From the NCBI RefSeq assembly GCF_029433095.1, contig NZ_JARNTX010000001.1:2232001-2296000 (forward strand): a stretch of 64,000 bases of DNA, read 5' to 3'. Position 1 is the first letter of the stretch, and every line of letters starts with the position of its first letter. A program made the translations under genes and the position numbers. Below are positions 1 to 8,464 of this stretch, piece after piece. The DNA is from Hymenobacter sp. YC55 (GTDB lineage Bacteria > Bacteroidota > Bacteroidia > Cytophagales > Hymenobacteraceae). The notes beneath the pieces are model-generated. The model did no database searches and was not told the DNA's origin. It worked only from the letters and a program-made list of their open reading frames with translations.

Positions 1-830
1 TCCCACGGATAAATGGACACGTCTAGCTCGGTGATTTGCACCTTCAACCCCAGCGAGGAATACTGCTCGATGGCCTTGCGCAGTTCGGCCTCCGTGGGCT
101 CCTGCAACGACCAGTGCCCCTGCAGCCCCACGGCATCAATCGGCACCTTGGCGTCTTTCAGCTTCTTAAGCAGCTTATACACCCGCTCGCGCTTTTCAGG
201 CCGCTCGGTGTTGTAGTCGTTGTAGAAAAGTACCGCTTTCGGGTCGGCGGCGTGGGCGTACTCGAAGGCTTTGGCAATGAAGTCCTCGCCGCAGATCTGG
301 TACCATTCCGAATTGCGCAGATACTCCTGCGGATTATCGGAAATAGCCTCGTTGACTACGTCCCAGGCGTAGATCTTGCCTTTGTAGCGCTTCACCACGG
401 TATCGATGTGGTCTTTGAGGCGCTTGAGCAACACTTCTTTGGATACTTGCTTGCCGGCCGCGTCCTTGAACAGCCACTTGGGAGTCTGCTCGTGCCAAAG
501 CAGGTTGTGGCCCCGCACGCGCAGTTTGTTGTCTTGCGCGAACTGCACAATCTCGTCGGCGTCCTTCCAGAAGTAGCGGTTTTCATCGGGATGGATAGGA
601 CCCATTTTCATGGCATTCTCCGGCGTAATGCTGTTGAATTGCTGCTTGATCAACTCCGCTTCCGCCCCCTTCAGTGCTTGCGGCGACACGGCCACGCCCA
701 CCAGGAAATAGTCCTTGTAGTAGTCTTTTAAGCCCTTTTCGGGGGCCAGTCGGTCACTGCTGAACACAGTGAGCCCCGCCAGCAGCACACCAGTAGTGGC
801 GAGCTGGCGCAAAAAAACAGTCGTTTTCAT
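1..830 (-). CDS. GH10 endo-1,4-beta-xylanase (partial, C-terminus off the window)
   Basis: This is a secreted endo-xylanase that cleaves internal beta-1,4 bonds of the xylan backbone. The reading frame is open for 276 codons from the ATG at 830 to the left edge, so the end of the protein is missing. The N-terminus (MKTTVFLRQLATTGVLLAGL) is a signal-peptide-like hydrophobic stretch. GH10 hallmarks are clear: RGHNLLWHEQTP near residues 106-117, WDVVNEA at 156-162 with the acid/base Glu161, and ITELDVSIYPW at 266-276 with the nucleophile Glu269. It is the last gene of the minus-strand xylan locus and follows the sugar symporter terminator, so it probably has its own promoter in 831-1046. The family call is very secure; the extent of any C-terminal carbohydrate-binding or sorting domain cannot be seen. 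Confidence 0.95.
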   Translation of the reverse strand, partial: MKTTVFLRQLATTGVLLAGLTVFSSDRLAPEKGLKDYYKDYFLVGVAVSPQALKGAEAELIKQQFNSITPENAMKMGPIHPDENRYFWKDADEIVQFAQDNKLRVRGHNLLWHEQTPKWLFKDAAGKQVSKEVLLKRLKDHIDTVVKRYKGKIYAWDVVNEAISDNPQEYLRNSEWYQICGEDFIAKAFEYAHAADPKAVLFYNDYNTERPEKRERVYKLLKKLKDAKVPIDAVGLQGHWSLQEPTEAELRKAIEQYSSLGLKVQITELDVSIYPW

Positions 831-1046
831 TTCTTGCTTTAAGGTTAATTCTGCTCTCTCATGCACCTGTCATGCTCGCGCCTCCTCTTTCCGCATGCGG
901 GGAATTTCACGCTTGACAGCTTCACCTGTGACACTTGGCAGTGGGCATATAACGCCCTAGTTCTTTGTGTTCGGTGCTGCCACCGCTCACACACTTGCCC
1001 ACCCGATCGGTATTTCCTGGTGGCACTTTTCTATAGCTGAGGCATC

Positions 1047-1085
1047 AAAAAAATGGGCCAGCATCTACTGCAGGTGCTGGCCCAT
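1047..1085 (-). terminator. Intrinsic terminator after the SGLT-type symporter
   Basis: An 11-bp perfect inverted repeat (ATGGGCCAGCA / TGCTGGCCCAT, 1053-1063 and 1075-1085) is followed on the minus strand by a run of seven T. It lies about 20 bases downstream of the symporter stop codon and ends that transcript before the GH10 gene. Confidence 0.85.
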
Positions 1086-1104
1086 TTCGTGACTCATACA
1101 TTTT

Positions 1105-2784
1105 CTACCAGTAAACCGTGTAGAGTACGGTGAGCAATACAGCAATAACCATAGAACCAACTGCAAAGCTGCGGTTGGTCCGGAACATGCTGCTGTCCAC
1201 TTCCAAGCCATTAGTTTTAACGCCACGGCTGGTTTCGATGACACTGATAAGTATCATTCCGATGATGCAGAAGATGAACACGATACCCATACGGTCGAGG
1301 AAGGGAATTTCGTAAACGCCGTTCACTGGCACGGCAAAACCGATGGGTGCGAGGAAGGACAAATCCATCATGCCGGGGAGGAACTTAAGCAAGCACGAGA
1401 GCAGGAAGCCGCCAATGGTTGCGAACAGCGCTGCGCTAGAGGTAGCCCTTTTCCAGAAGAAGCCCAACAGGAACATGGCGAAGATACCCGGCGACACAAA
1501 GCCGGTATACTCCTGAATGTACTGGAAGCCACCCTTCTCGATACCCAAGTGGGGCGAAATAAGCACGCCAATGAACATGGCTACGACCACCGCCGTCTTA
1601 CCTACGTTCACCATCTTTTTCTCCGAGGCTTCAGGGTTAAGCACCTTCTTGTAAATGTCGAGGGTGAAGATGGTGGCGATACTGTTGGCCTTGCCAGCGA
1701 GCGAAGCTACTACTGCCGCAACCAGCGCCGCAAACGACAACCCTTTCAAACCAACCGGCAGGATGTTGAGCAGTACCGGATAAGCACGGTCGGGCGTCAC
1801 GACGCCGTTCACGGTCATTTCTGTGCTGAATACGTTCTGCTTGAACAGGACGTAAGCGGCAATACCGGGCAACACCACAATGATGGGCATCATGAGTTTG
1901 AGGAAAGCAGCGAACAACAAACCACCCCGCGCCGTTGGTAGGTCGGCACCGAGAGCACGCTGCGTGATGTACTGGTTACAGCCCCAGTAGTTCAGGTTCA
2001 CGATCCACATACCGCCGAGCAATACCGTCAGGCCGGGTAGGTCCAGGTAGTTAGGATTGTCGCGGTTGAAGATCATGTGGAAGTGGTCGTTGGCTTGCGT
2101 CGTTAGCAGGCGGAAGCCGTTCACGACACCCGTCGTACCGTAGTGCTCCGACACCAGATTCAGCGCGAGGTAGGTAGTAGCCAAACCGCCCAGGATGAGG
2201 AAGAATACCTGAATAACGTCGGTGAAGCCGATAACCTTCATACCACCCAAGGTGATAATGACGGCGAAGATGGCGAGGGCATACAAACAGAAAGTCAGGT
2301 TAAGACCCGCCACGCTGCTCATTGCAACAGCCCCCAGGTACAGGATCGAGGTGAGGTTCACCACCACGTACAGCATCAGCCAGAAGATAGCCATAATCAT
2401 GGCCACGGTGCCGTTGTAGCGCTGGTGCAAGAACTGCGGCATGGTGAAGATCTTGTTCTTCAGGTATACCGGAATGAAGAACACCCCCACAATAACCAAG
2501 GTCAGGGCCGCCATCCATTCATAGGTAGCAATAGCCAAGCCAAGCTTGAAGCCCGAACCGGCCATTGCAACCATCTGCTCGGCCGAGATGTTGGAGGCAA
2601 TCAACGACGAGCCAATGGCCCACCACGTGAGCGAGCCTTCCGCCAGAAAGTAATCTTTGGAGTCGCCTTCCATCGTGCCATCGTGGCCCGTTTTGCGGCG
2701 ATAAATCCAGATACCGTAGCCGGATACAATCAGGAAGTAAAAGAAAAATACGATGTAGTCGAGGGTGGCAAGTTGATGTTGCAT
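1105..2784 (-). CDS. SSS-family sodium/sugar symporter (SGLT-like, probable xylose uptake)
   Basis: A 559-residue inner-membrane protein with many hydrophobic segments, matching the sodium:solute symporter family. The segment SLIASNISAEQMVAMAGSGF (about residues 60-79) is the typical TM1 signature of the SGLT/vSGLT subgroup, which moves sugars with sodium. Its position between xylose isomerase and the xylanase suggests that xylose or short xylo-oligosaccharides are the substrate; this is inferred from context. The ATG at 2784 gives a start directly before the first membrane helix. A terminator-like hairpin separates it from xylA upstream (2825-2857) and a strong terminator follows it, so it may be transcribed partly by read-through and partly from its own promoter. 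Confidence 0.9.
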   Translation of the reverse strand: MQHQLATLDYIVFFFYFLIVSGYGIWIYRRKTGHDGTMEGDSKDYFLAEGSLTWWAIGSSLIASNISAEQMVAMAGSGFKLGLAIATYEWMAALTLVIVGVFFIPVYLKNKIFTMPQFLHQRYNGTVAMIMAIFWLMLYVVVNLTSILYLGAVAMSSVAGLNLTFCLYALAIFAVIITLGGMKVIGFTDVIQVFFLILGGLATTYLALNLVSEHYGTTGVVNGFRLLTTQANDHFHMIFNRDNPNYLDLPGLTVLLGGMWIVNLNYWGCNQYITQRALGADLPTARGGLLFAAFLKLMMPIIVVLPGIAAYVLFKQNVFSTEMTVNGVVTPDRAYPVLLNILPVGLKGLSFAALVAAVVASLAGKANSIATIFTLDIYKKVLNPEASEKKMVNVGKTAVVVAMFIGVLISPHLGIEKGGFQYIQEYTGFVSPGIFAMFLLGFFWKRATSSAALFATIGGFLLSCLLKFLPGMMDLSFLAPIGFAVPVNGVYEIPFLDRMGIVFIFCIIGMILISVIETSRGVKTNGLEVDSSMFRTNRSFAVGSMVIAVLLTVLYTVYW

Positions 2785-2824
2785 GAGAAATAATCAAGCC
2801 ACCCCTAGGAGCGGCTAATACGAC

Positions 2825-2857
2825 AAAAAGCTGAAGCACCGCCCACGGGTGCTCCAG
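2825..2857 (-). terminator. Hairpin plus T-run between xylA and the symporter gene
   Basis: On the minus strand CTGGAGCACC and GGTGCTTCAG form a 10-bp stem with one G-T wobble and a 7-base loop (2831-2857), followed by CTTTTTG. It sits 109 bases after the xylA stop and 41 bases before the symporter start, so it can end or attenuate xylA transcription. Confidence 0.7.
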
Positions 2858-2965
2858 CAACTAGCTGCTTTTCGCTGGCTTTGCGCCAGCAACAAAACCG
2901 CCCCAACTGGCCTCTCTCCAAGTTCCCACTCCCTTCAAAAAGCCAGTCAGGTTGGTTTTTAGGTG

Positions 2966-4297
2966 CTAGATATACTGGTTGATAATTGCTTCAAGCCACT
3001 CTTGCTTGCCGCTTTTCAGCGTTGGCTCGCCCGACTTGTGGGCAATGGTGCGTAGATCTTCCAGCGTGAGTTGGCCTTTCTCGAAGGCGGCTCCGTCGCC
3101 GGAGTCGAACGAGGCGTAGCGCTCGGTGCGGAACCGGCGGTAGGGCGACTTCTCCAGGATGTCGTTGGCTACTACCAGGGCCCGGGCAAAGGTGTCCATG
3201 CCGCTGATGTGGGCAATGAAGATGTCCTCCAGATCGGTGGAGTTGCGGCGGGTTTTGGCGTCGAAGTTGATGCCGCCCGGCGTGATGCCCCCGTGCTCGA
3301 GGATGATGAGCATGGACTCGGTCAACTCGTTGAGGTTGTTGGGGAACTGGTCGGTGTCCCAGCCGTTCTGGTAGTCGCCGCGGTTGGCGTCCATCGAGCC
3401 CAGCATGTTGGCGTCGGCGGCTACTTGGAGTTCGTGCTGGAAGGTATGGCCCGCCAACGTAGCGTGGTTGACTTCCAGGTTGAGCATGAAGTCGTCTTGC
3501 AGGCCGTACTCTTTCAGGAAGCCAATAACGGTGGCCGCGTCGAAGTCGTACTGGTGCTTGGTGGGCTCGGCCGGCTTGGGCTCGATAAAGAACTTGCCGG
3601 TGAAGCCTTGCTTGCGAGCATAGTCGCGGGCCATGGTCAGGAAGCGGCCCATGTGCTCGAGTTCCCGCTTCATGTTGGTGTTGAGCAAGGTCATGTAGCC
3701 TTCGCGGCCACCCCAGAACACGTAGTTCTCACCGCCCAGCGCGATAGTGGCATCCAGGGCGTTGAGTACCTGCGTGCCAGCGTGCGCCAACACCTGAAAG
3801 TCGGGGTTGGTGCTGGCCCCGTTCATGTAGCGCGGGTTGGAGAAGACGTTGGCCGTGCCCCAGAGCAGCTTCACGCCGCTTTGCTGCTGGTGCTGCTTGG
3901 CATAGTCAACGATGGCACTCAGGTTGCGCTCGTACTCGCTCAACGAGCTGCCTTCGTCCACCAAGTCGATGTCATGGAAGCAGTAGTAAGGCGTACCGAG
4001 CTTGGTGAAGAACTCGAAGGCTGCGTCCATCTTGTCGTGGGCCCGGCCTAGAGCCTCGTGGTGCGCGTCCCAGGCAAACTGCTTGGTGCCTGGGCCGAAC
4101 GGGTCGCCGCCGGTGCCGGTGAAGGTGTGCCAGTAGGAGACGGCAAAGCGCAGATGCTCCTTCATGGTCTTACCCGCTACTACGCGGTTCTCGTCGTACC
4201 ACTTAAAGGCAAGCGGGTTGTCGGACTCACGCCCTTCGTATTTGATGGGCTCTATGCCCGTGAAAAATTCAGTTTTCGACAGGGTGTTGGTTGACAT
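2966..4297 (-). CDS. xylA: Xylose isomerase
   Basis: Converts D-xylose to D-xylulose in the cytoplasm, the first step of the isomerase route into the pentose phosphate pathway. The 443-residue length fits the longer class II enzymes. Visible family motifs are FHDIDL with His108 and Asp111, [15 protein letters not shown] at 193-207, [16 protein letters not shown] at 236-251 with metal ligand Glu239 and catalytic Lys241, and the second metal-ligand group around [13 protein letters not shown] (Glu275, His278). The start at 4297 gives the normal N-terminus ([22 protein letters not shown] without the full length extended). No xylulokinase gene lies in the window; the expected xylB partner must be elsewhere. 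Neighbours are the acetylesterase upstream and the sugar symporter downstream on the same strand. Confidence 0.97.
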   Translation of the reverse strand: MSTNTLSKTEFFTGIEPIKYEGRESDNPLAFKWYDENRVVAGKTMKEHLRFAVSYWHTFTGTGGDPFGPGTKQFAWDAHHEALGRAHDKMDAAFEFFTKLGTPYYCFHDIDLVDEGSSLSEYERNLSAIVDYAKQHQQQSGVKLLWGTANVFSNPRYMNGASTNPDFQVLAHAGTQVLNALDATIALGGENYVFWGGREGYMTLLNTNMKRELEHMGRFLTMARDYARKQGFTGKFFIEPKPAEPTKHQYDFDAATVIGFLKEYGLQDDFMLNLEVNHATLAGHTFQHELQVAADANMLGSMDANRGDYQNGWDTDQFPNNLNELTESMLIILEHGGITPGGINFDAKTRRNSTDLEDIFIAHISGMDTFARALVVANDILEKSPYRRFRTERYASFDSGDGAAFEKGQLTLEDLRTIAHKSGEPTLKSGKQEWLEAIINQYI

Positions 4298-4492
4298 GGA
4301 AAAAGAACTGAAAGTGAAGTATTAGTGGAAGGGATTCGAAAATGGATGACTTGTGAGAGGTGGTTTTTAGTGGCTGCTAAGTGAGAAAGGTAGACAAAAT
4401 AGCTAGCCAAAGTGTGAAGGGGAGCTGAAAGAAAGTAGTAGAGAAGGGTGACTCAAGCACTTAGCACTACTGTTTCGTTGTTCGTATGCTGC

Positions 4493-6448
4493 TTAGGGCA
4501 CCACCGGCGCAGTAGCGGCCTCGAAAGGCGAAGCAGGCAGCCCTTCTTTGTTGTAGAGGTTAGCCCCTTCGGGGTTGTCGGCCCAGGCGTAGCGCACCGT
4601 CACGGGTGCTGTCACTTGGTCGTTCCACACCACCACCGTATTGCCCTCAATCTTGGCTTGGGCCCACACAAATTTCTTGTCGGCGCCCGCCACTGCGAAG
4701 CCTTTTAGCGGACCACCGCCTTTGGCTACCAGCCCACTGCCCACGTCGGTAAATTTCAGAGTGATGCGGTTGCCAGCGGGTTGAGCCGCTTGATAGAGCG
4801 GGCCCGAAGCGACCACCTTCTTGTTGCCATACGCTACCTTTTCGGCGGCCAGAGCTAAGCGGTGGCCCACTGTCTGTTTGTCGAGGGGGTGAATGTCGTT
4901 CCACTCGCCGGCATCCGTAATGACGGCCATGGCGGTGTGCGGCACTGCCAGTGTGCGGCGCTGCGCATCACGCACCGCTGCCCAGCCACTTTCGCTAGGC
5001 TCGGGTTTGACCGCCATGAAGTTGGCCAGCTGCACGTACAGGAAAGGCAGCTCAGGCCGCTGATAGTGCTGACGCCAGTCGTTGATCAGGCTGGTCATCA
5101 AGGCCTGATAGTCTTGCGGACGGCCCGCGTTGCTTTCGCCCTGGTACCAGAGCACTCCCTTAATGGCATAGGGCAGCACCGGCGCAATCATGCCATTGTA
5201 GAGCCCGCCGGGCTGAAACTGAAACGGAGTTGTGCCTGGCGTGGGCGGCAGCGTAGCCCCTAGCTGGTACTGCCAAGGTCCGCGCAGGTCGAGCGTCTGG
5301 CCGCCTGCTCGGAGCTGGTAGTTTTTGTCGGGCGTAAAGCCGCCGCGGCCGCCGTTGCTAATCAGGCGCACCACCACCACGTTTTTGCCCGCCTTGAGCA
5401 CGCCCGGCTTCACCTCGTACTTGCGGGGCGGATACTGATACCCCGTCGTGCCTACCAACTGGCCGTTGATGTACGTCGAGTCGGCATCCACCAGGGTGCC
5501 GAGTTCGAGGCGTGCGGCTTGGCCAACCATGCTGGCGGGCACGTCCACTTCCTTGCGGAACCACACCACCCCGTTCACTGGTCCGAGTGGCGTCTGGTTG
5601 GCCCAGTAGCCGGGCACTTGCATGGTGGCCCAGCTGCTGGCATTGTAGTCCGGCGCCGACCACTTCTGTTGGCCCCGGGCCTCGCCCAGATCCGCTTGGT
5701 GCAAGCGCTGGTACCATTCGGCCACAGCGGCGCTTTCGCGCTGCCGGATGCCAGCTACCATGGTGCTATCTTGGTACTTGGCGGCCTGCTGCTCGTAGGT
5801 CGGAAACTGCCGGAGCGCGTCGGGGCTTAACCACGCCTCGGCAGGTGAACCACCCACGGCGTCTTTGATAATGCCCACCGGCACCTGGTACTTGGCGTTG
5901 ATCTCCTTAGCGAAAAAGTAAGCCACCCCCGAGAACTGAAGTACAGTCTGCGGGTCGGCCGCAATCCATTTGCCGCCGGCCACGTCGGTGCGGGGGCGTT
6001 GCAAGGTGGAGCTCATGGGCACCTCAAACTGCCGGATGCGCGGGTTAGCGGCCTGCGCAATCACCTCGGGAAACTTGTCGCGCAAACGGCTCATGGGCGT
6101 TTCCATGTTCGACTGCCCTGAACATAGCCACACATCACCCACCAGCACGTCCTTCACGCTGAGCTCGTTGCTGGCCTTGATGCTCATGTCATAGGGACCA
6201 CCAGCTTTCATGGCGGGAAGCGTCACCTGCCAGTGACTATCGGCCCCAGTGGTAGCGCGGTACGTCTTGCCTTGAAACGCCACACTGACGCTCTCCCCCG
6301 GCTTGGCCCATCCCCAGATGCGCACCGGTTGCGCACGCTGTAGTACCATGCCGTCGCTCACCAAGCGCGGCAACCGCACTTGCGCAGTGGCGTGGTGAAC
6401 GGCAGGCAAGCCCAGCAGCAAGCCCAATGCTATATGTTTGATTTTCAT
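4493..6448 (-). CDS. SGNH-type sialate O-acetylesterase-like protein, probable acetylxylan esterase
   Basis: A secreted esterase of the sialate O-acetylesterase (SASA) type, likely to remove acetyl groups from xylan, given its place in the locus. The start at 6448 (MKIKHIALGLLLGLPAVHHATAQ) gives a clean signal peptide; an ATG five codons upstream at 6463 is possible but adds polar residues. The SGNH block I GQSNM is present with the catalytic Ser in CSGQSNME about 113 residues in; a second family motif WYQGESNAG lies in the C-terminal half, and DIHPLDK carries the expected catalytic Asp/His. A jelly-roll-like insertion lies between the two SASA parts, as is common in such 650-residue members. 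A 57-base hairpin lies directly upstream. Substrate is inferred from context. Confidence 0.88.
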   Translation of the reverse strand: MKIKHIALGLLLGLPAVHHATAQVRLPRLVSDGMVLQRAQPVRIWGWAKPGESVSVAFQGKTYRATTGADSHWQVTLPAMKAGGPYDMSIKASNELSVKDVLVGDVWLCSGQSNMETPMSRLRDKFPEVIAQAANPRIRQFEVPMSSTLQRPRTDVAGGKWIAADPQTVLQFSGVAYFFAKEINAKYQVPVGIIKDAVGGSPAEAWLSPDALRQFPTYEQQAAKYQDSTMVAGIRQRESAAVAEWYQRLHQADLGEARGQQKWSAPDYNASSWATMQVPGYWANQTPLGPVNGVVWFRKEVDVPASMVGQAARLELGTLVDADSTYINGQLVGTTGYQYPPRKYEVKPGVLKAGKNVVVVRLISNGGRGGFTPDKNYQLRAGGQTLDLRGPWQYQLGATLPPTPGTTPFQFQPGGLYNGMIAPVLPYAIKGVLWYQGESNAGRPQDYQALMTSLINDWRQHYQRPELPFLYVQLANFMAVKPEPSESGWAAVRDAQRRTLAVPHTAMAVITDAGEWNDIHPLDKQTVGHRLALAAEKVAYGNKKVVASGPLYQAAQPAGNRITLKFTDVGSGLVAKGGGPLKGFAVAGADKKFVWAQAKIEGNTVVVWNDQVTAPVTVRYAWADNPEGANLYNKEGLPASPFEAATAPVVP

Positions 6449-6491
6449 ATAAATGGAACACATTTTGTAGCCACGAAGCCCAAAAGCAGTA

Positions 6492-6548
6492 GCCTCTCAT
6501 AAATAAGCCCCAGTTTCAAAACGAAACTGGGGCTTATTTATGAGAGGC
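6492..6548. repeat. 57-base hairpin with 26-bp perfect arms between susD and the esterase gene
   Basis: Arms 6492-6517 and 6523-6548 are exact reverse complements over 26 bp, with a 5-base loop (AAAAC). On the minus strand it starts about 98 bases after the susD stop and ends 28-43 bases before the esterase start. No T-run follows directly on either strand, so it is not a textbook intrinsic terminator; mRNA processing or stabilisation of the susCD message, or partial termination, are both possible. Confidence 0.85.
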
Positions 6549-6645
6549 CAAAAACGGAGTGCTTAGGTTTAGCAGGACCCCTTACATGAAGTTATAAAAG
6601 GGCCTGGTTTAGAGCAGCCATTTCTACTTCTAGCTGCTCCCCTAC

Positions 6646-8418
6646 TTACTGCGGATAGCCAGGATTTTGCGTGATCTTGCCATTCGTACGGTCGATTTCC
6701 TGCTGTGGAATTGGGCGCAGTACGTGGTAAGGCTGAATGTTCTTGGCTGCGTCCGAGCCATAGTTGTCGGTGGCACCGGGGATGGGCGATGGCTTCGAGG
6801 CTACGTATGGGGGCACATATTTCTTCACGCGCTCCAGCAGCTTGCCGGTACGCACCAAGTCAAACCAGCGCGTGAACTCGCCGCACAACTCACGGGTACG
6901 CTCATCGAGGATGAAATCGATGTTGAGCTGGGCCGTGGTAATCTCCATTTGGGCAGTTCTACCAGGTGCTGCGGCCCGGCGGCGAATTACGTTGATGTAG
7001 TCGCGGGCTTGGGTGAGGTTACCGAGGTACATGTTGGCTTCCGCCGCAATCAGATACGTCTCCGCCAACCGATACAGGATCAGGGGCCGGTCGGAACTGG
7101 TGTTTGTGGCCGAACGCGTAACGTCATCGAACTTGTTGATGTAGGGCGAGTACTTGGTGGTGTAGGTGCTAGGGGTACCTACCACGTACCGACCGTTAGG
7201 ACGAGCATTGATGCGGGCCTGCTCTGCCGCCGTGATTTCGCGGCCAGCATACCACGCAGCAGTATCTCCTATTACTGCCTTAGGGTTGAAGGCCACGCCC
7301 CCGTTGGCGGCGCCCGTACCAGTCGAGTTTACGAGCCATAATCTCGTGAACCACTTGTTGTAGCGGGTATCGGTAGTGCGCCACTGCCGGTCGGTGGTTT
7401 CGGTGGGCAGTATGTACGAGTTCAGCAAGTACGGCGTCGAGGCGAGACGACCGAACGGACGGCCGTACACAATGCTACGCGCTACGTTGGGCAGTTCGTC
7501 GTAGCGGCCACGGAACAAGAAGTTGGTTTGGTTTTGACCAGCGCCGCCTGCCCCGTTGTCGGAGATGCCGGTGAAGGTGGGGTCGGTGTTGAACTGCACG
7601 TTGAAGAGCACTTCCTTGCCATTCTCGTTGCCTTCTCTGAATACGTCGGCTGGGTCAGCCTCCAGCCCTTTGCCATACTTGTTGGCGTCGGTAATGAGTT
7701 CGCCGGCGTACTGAGCAGCTTTAGCATAGTCGTCGCCCTGTTTGGCTACGGACGTAGCTCGGGTCAGGTGCACTTTAGCCAGCATGTGCAGCGCCGTAGC
7801 GCGCGTCACGCGGCCAGGCTGCGCCGCCGTGTTGGCAATATCCTTCAGCGCGTCGTTTAGGTCCGTAACAATGGCGTTGTACACCTCGGCCGTAGGAGTA
7901 CGCGTAAAGTCTTTGGAGGGCGCATCCACAAAGGCGAGCGTCAACGGCACATCACCGTAGGCCTGCACCAACTGGAAGTAATACCAGGCCCGCAACACCT
8001 TAGCTTCTGCTACAATCTGGGCGAGAACAGGAGCCGTCAGCCCTTGCACCGTACCAGCGTACTGGATAACACCGTTGGCGTCATTGATGTAGCGGTAGTA
8101 GGTGCTCCACTGGTTGGTAGCCGTTCCGTTGTTGTTGTTGAGCAGGCCGCCGTTGTAATCTTCTAGTCCGTCACTCGCCCCAAAACCGCGCATAAATTCG
8201 TCGGTTCCCTGCGAGGTGAAGTTGGAACCTCCCTGATCAGAAGTAGCATTGCGCAAACCCGAGTAGACGCCTGTCAGGCCGGCTTGTATACCATCGGGCG
8301 TGCCTAGGAAGCTTGGCACTAAGATGGAGCGAGGGTTTTCGTCCAGAATGTCTTTATCGCAACTGCTGGCGGCTAGAAGCAGAGCAAGAGCCGAGCCAGT
8401 AAGAAATATCTTTTTCAT
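6646..8418 (-). CDS. SusD/RagB family outer-membrane sugar-binding lipoprotein
   Basis: The surface lipoprotein that caps the SusC channel and binds glycans, here probably xylan oligosaccharides. The start at 8418 (MKKIFLTGSALALLLAASSC) gives a lipoprotein signal peptide with the acylated Cys at residue 20, followed by DKD, an acidic stretch as expected for surface export. An ATG six codons upstream (8436) is also possible. About 590 residues is a normal SusD length. SusD-like features include the N-terminal DENPRS segment, the TPR-like helices (YYFQLVQAYGDVPL; LHMLAKVHLTRA; RLAETYLIAAEANMYLG) and the C-terminal LDERTRELCGEFTRWFDLVRTG and RPIPQQEIDRTNG motifs. It follows SusC by a 46-base gap in the same operon. 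Confidence 0.95.
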   Translation of the reverse strand: MKKIFLTGSALALLLAASSCDKDILDENPRSILVPSFLGTPDGIQAGLTGVYSGLRNATSDQGGSNFTSQGTDEFMRGFGASDGLEDYNGGLLNNNNGTATNQWSTYYRYINDANGVIQYAGTVQGLTAPVLAQIVAEAKVLRAWYYFQLVQAYGDVPLTLAFVDAPSKDFTRTPTAEVYNAIVTDLNDALKDIANTAAQPGRVTRATALHMLAKVHLTRATSVAKQGDDYAKAAQYAGELITDANKYGKGLEADPADVFREGNENGKEVLFNVQFNTDPTFTGISDNGAGGAGQNQTNFLFRGRYDELPNVARSIVYGRPFGRLASTPYLLNSYILPTETTDRQWRTTDTRYNKWFTRLWLVNSTGTGAANGGVAFNPKAVIGDTAAWYAGREITAAEQARINARPNGRYVVGTPSTYTTKYSPYINKFDDVTRSATNTSSDRPLILYRLAETYLIAAEANMYLGNLTQARDYINVIRRRAAAPGRTAQMEITTAQLNIDFILDERTRELCGEFTRWFDLVRTGKLLERVKKYVPPYVASKPSPIPGATDNYGSDAAKNIQPYHVLRPIPQQEIDRTNGKITQNPGYPQ

Positions 8419-8464
8419 ATATGGGAAGAGACGCACGAGTGCGCTAAGAAAAGTTGAGAAGAGA

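Noticed and set aside
3071..4051. 326-codon ORF antisense to xylA
   Set aside because: The xylose isomerase frame is certain, and the antisense product is a Val/Gly/His-rich sequence with no fold.
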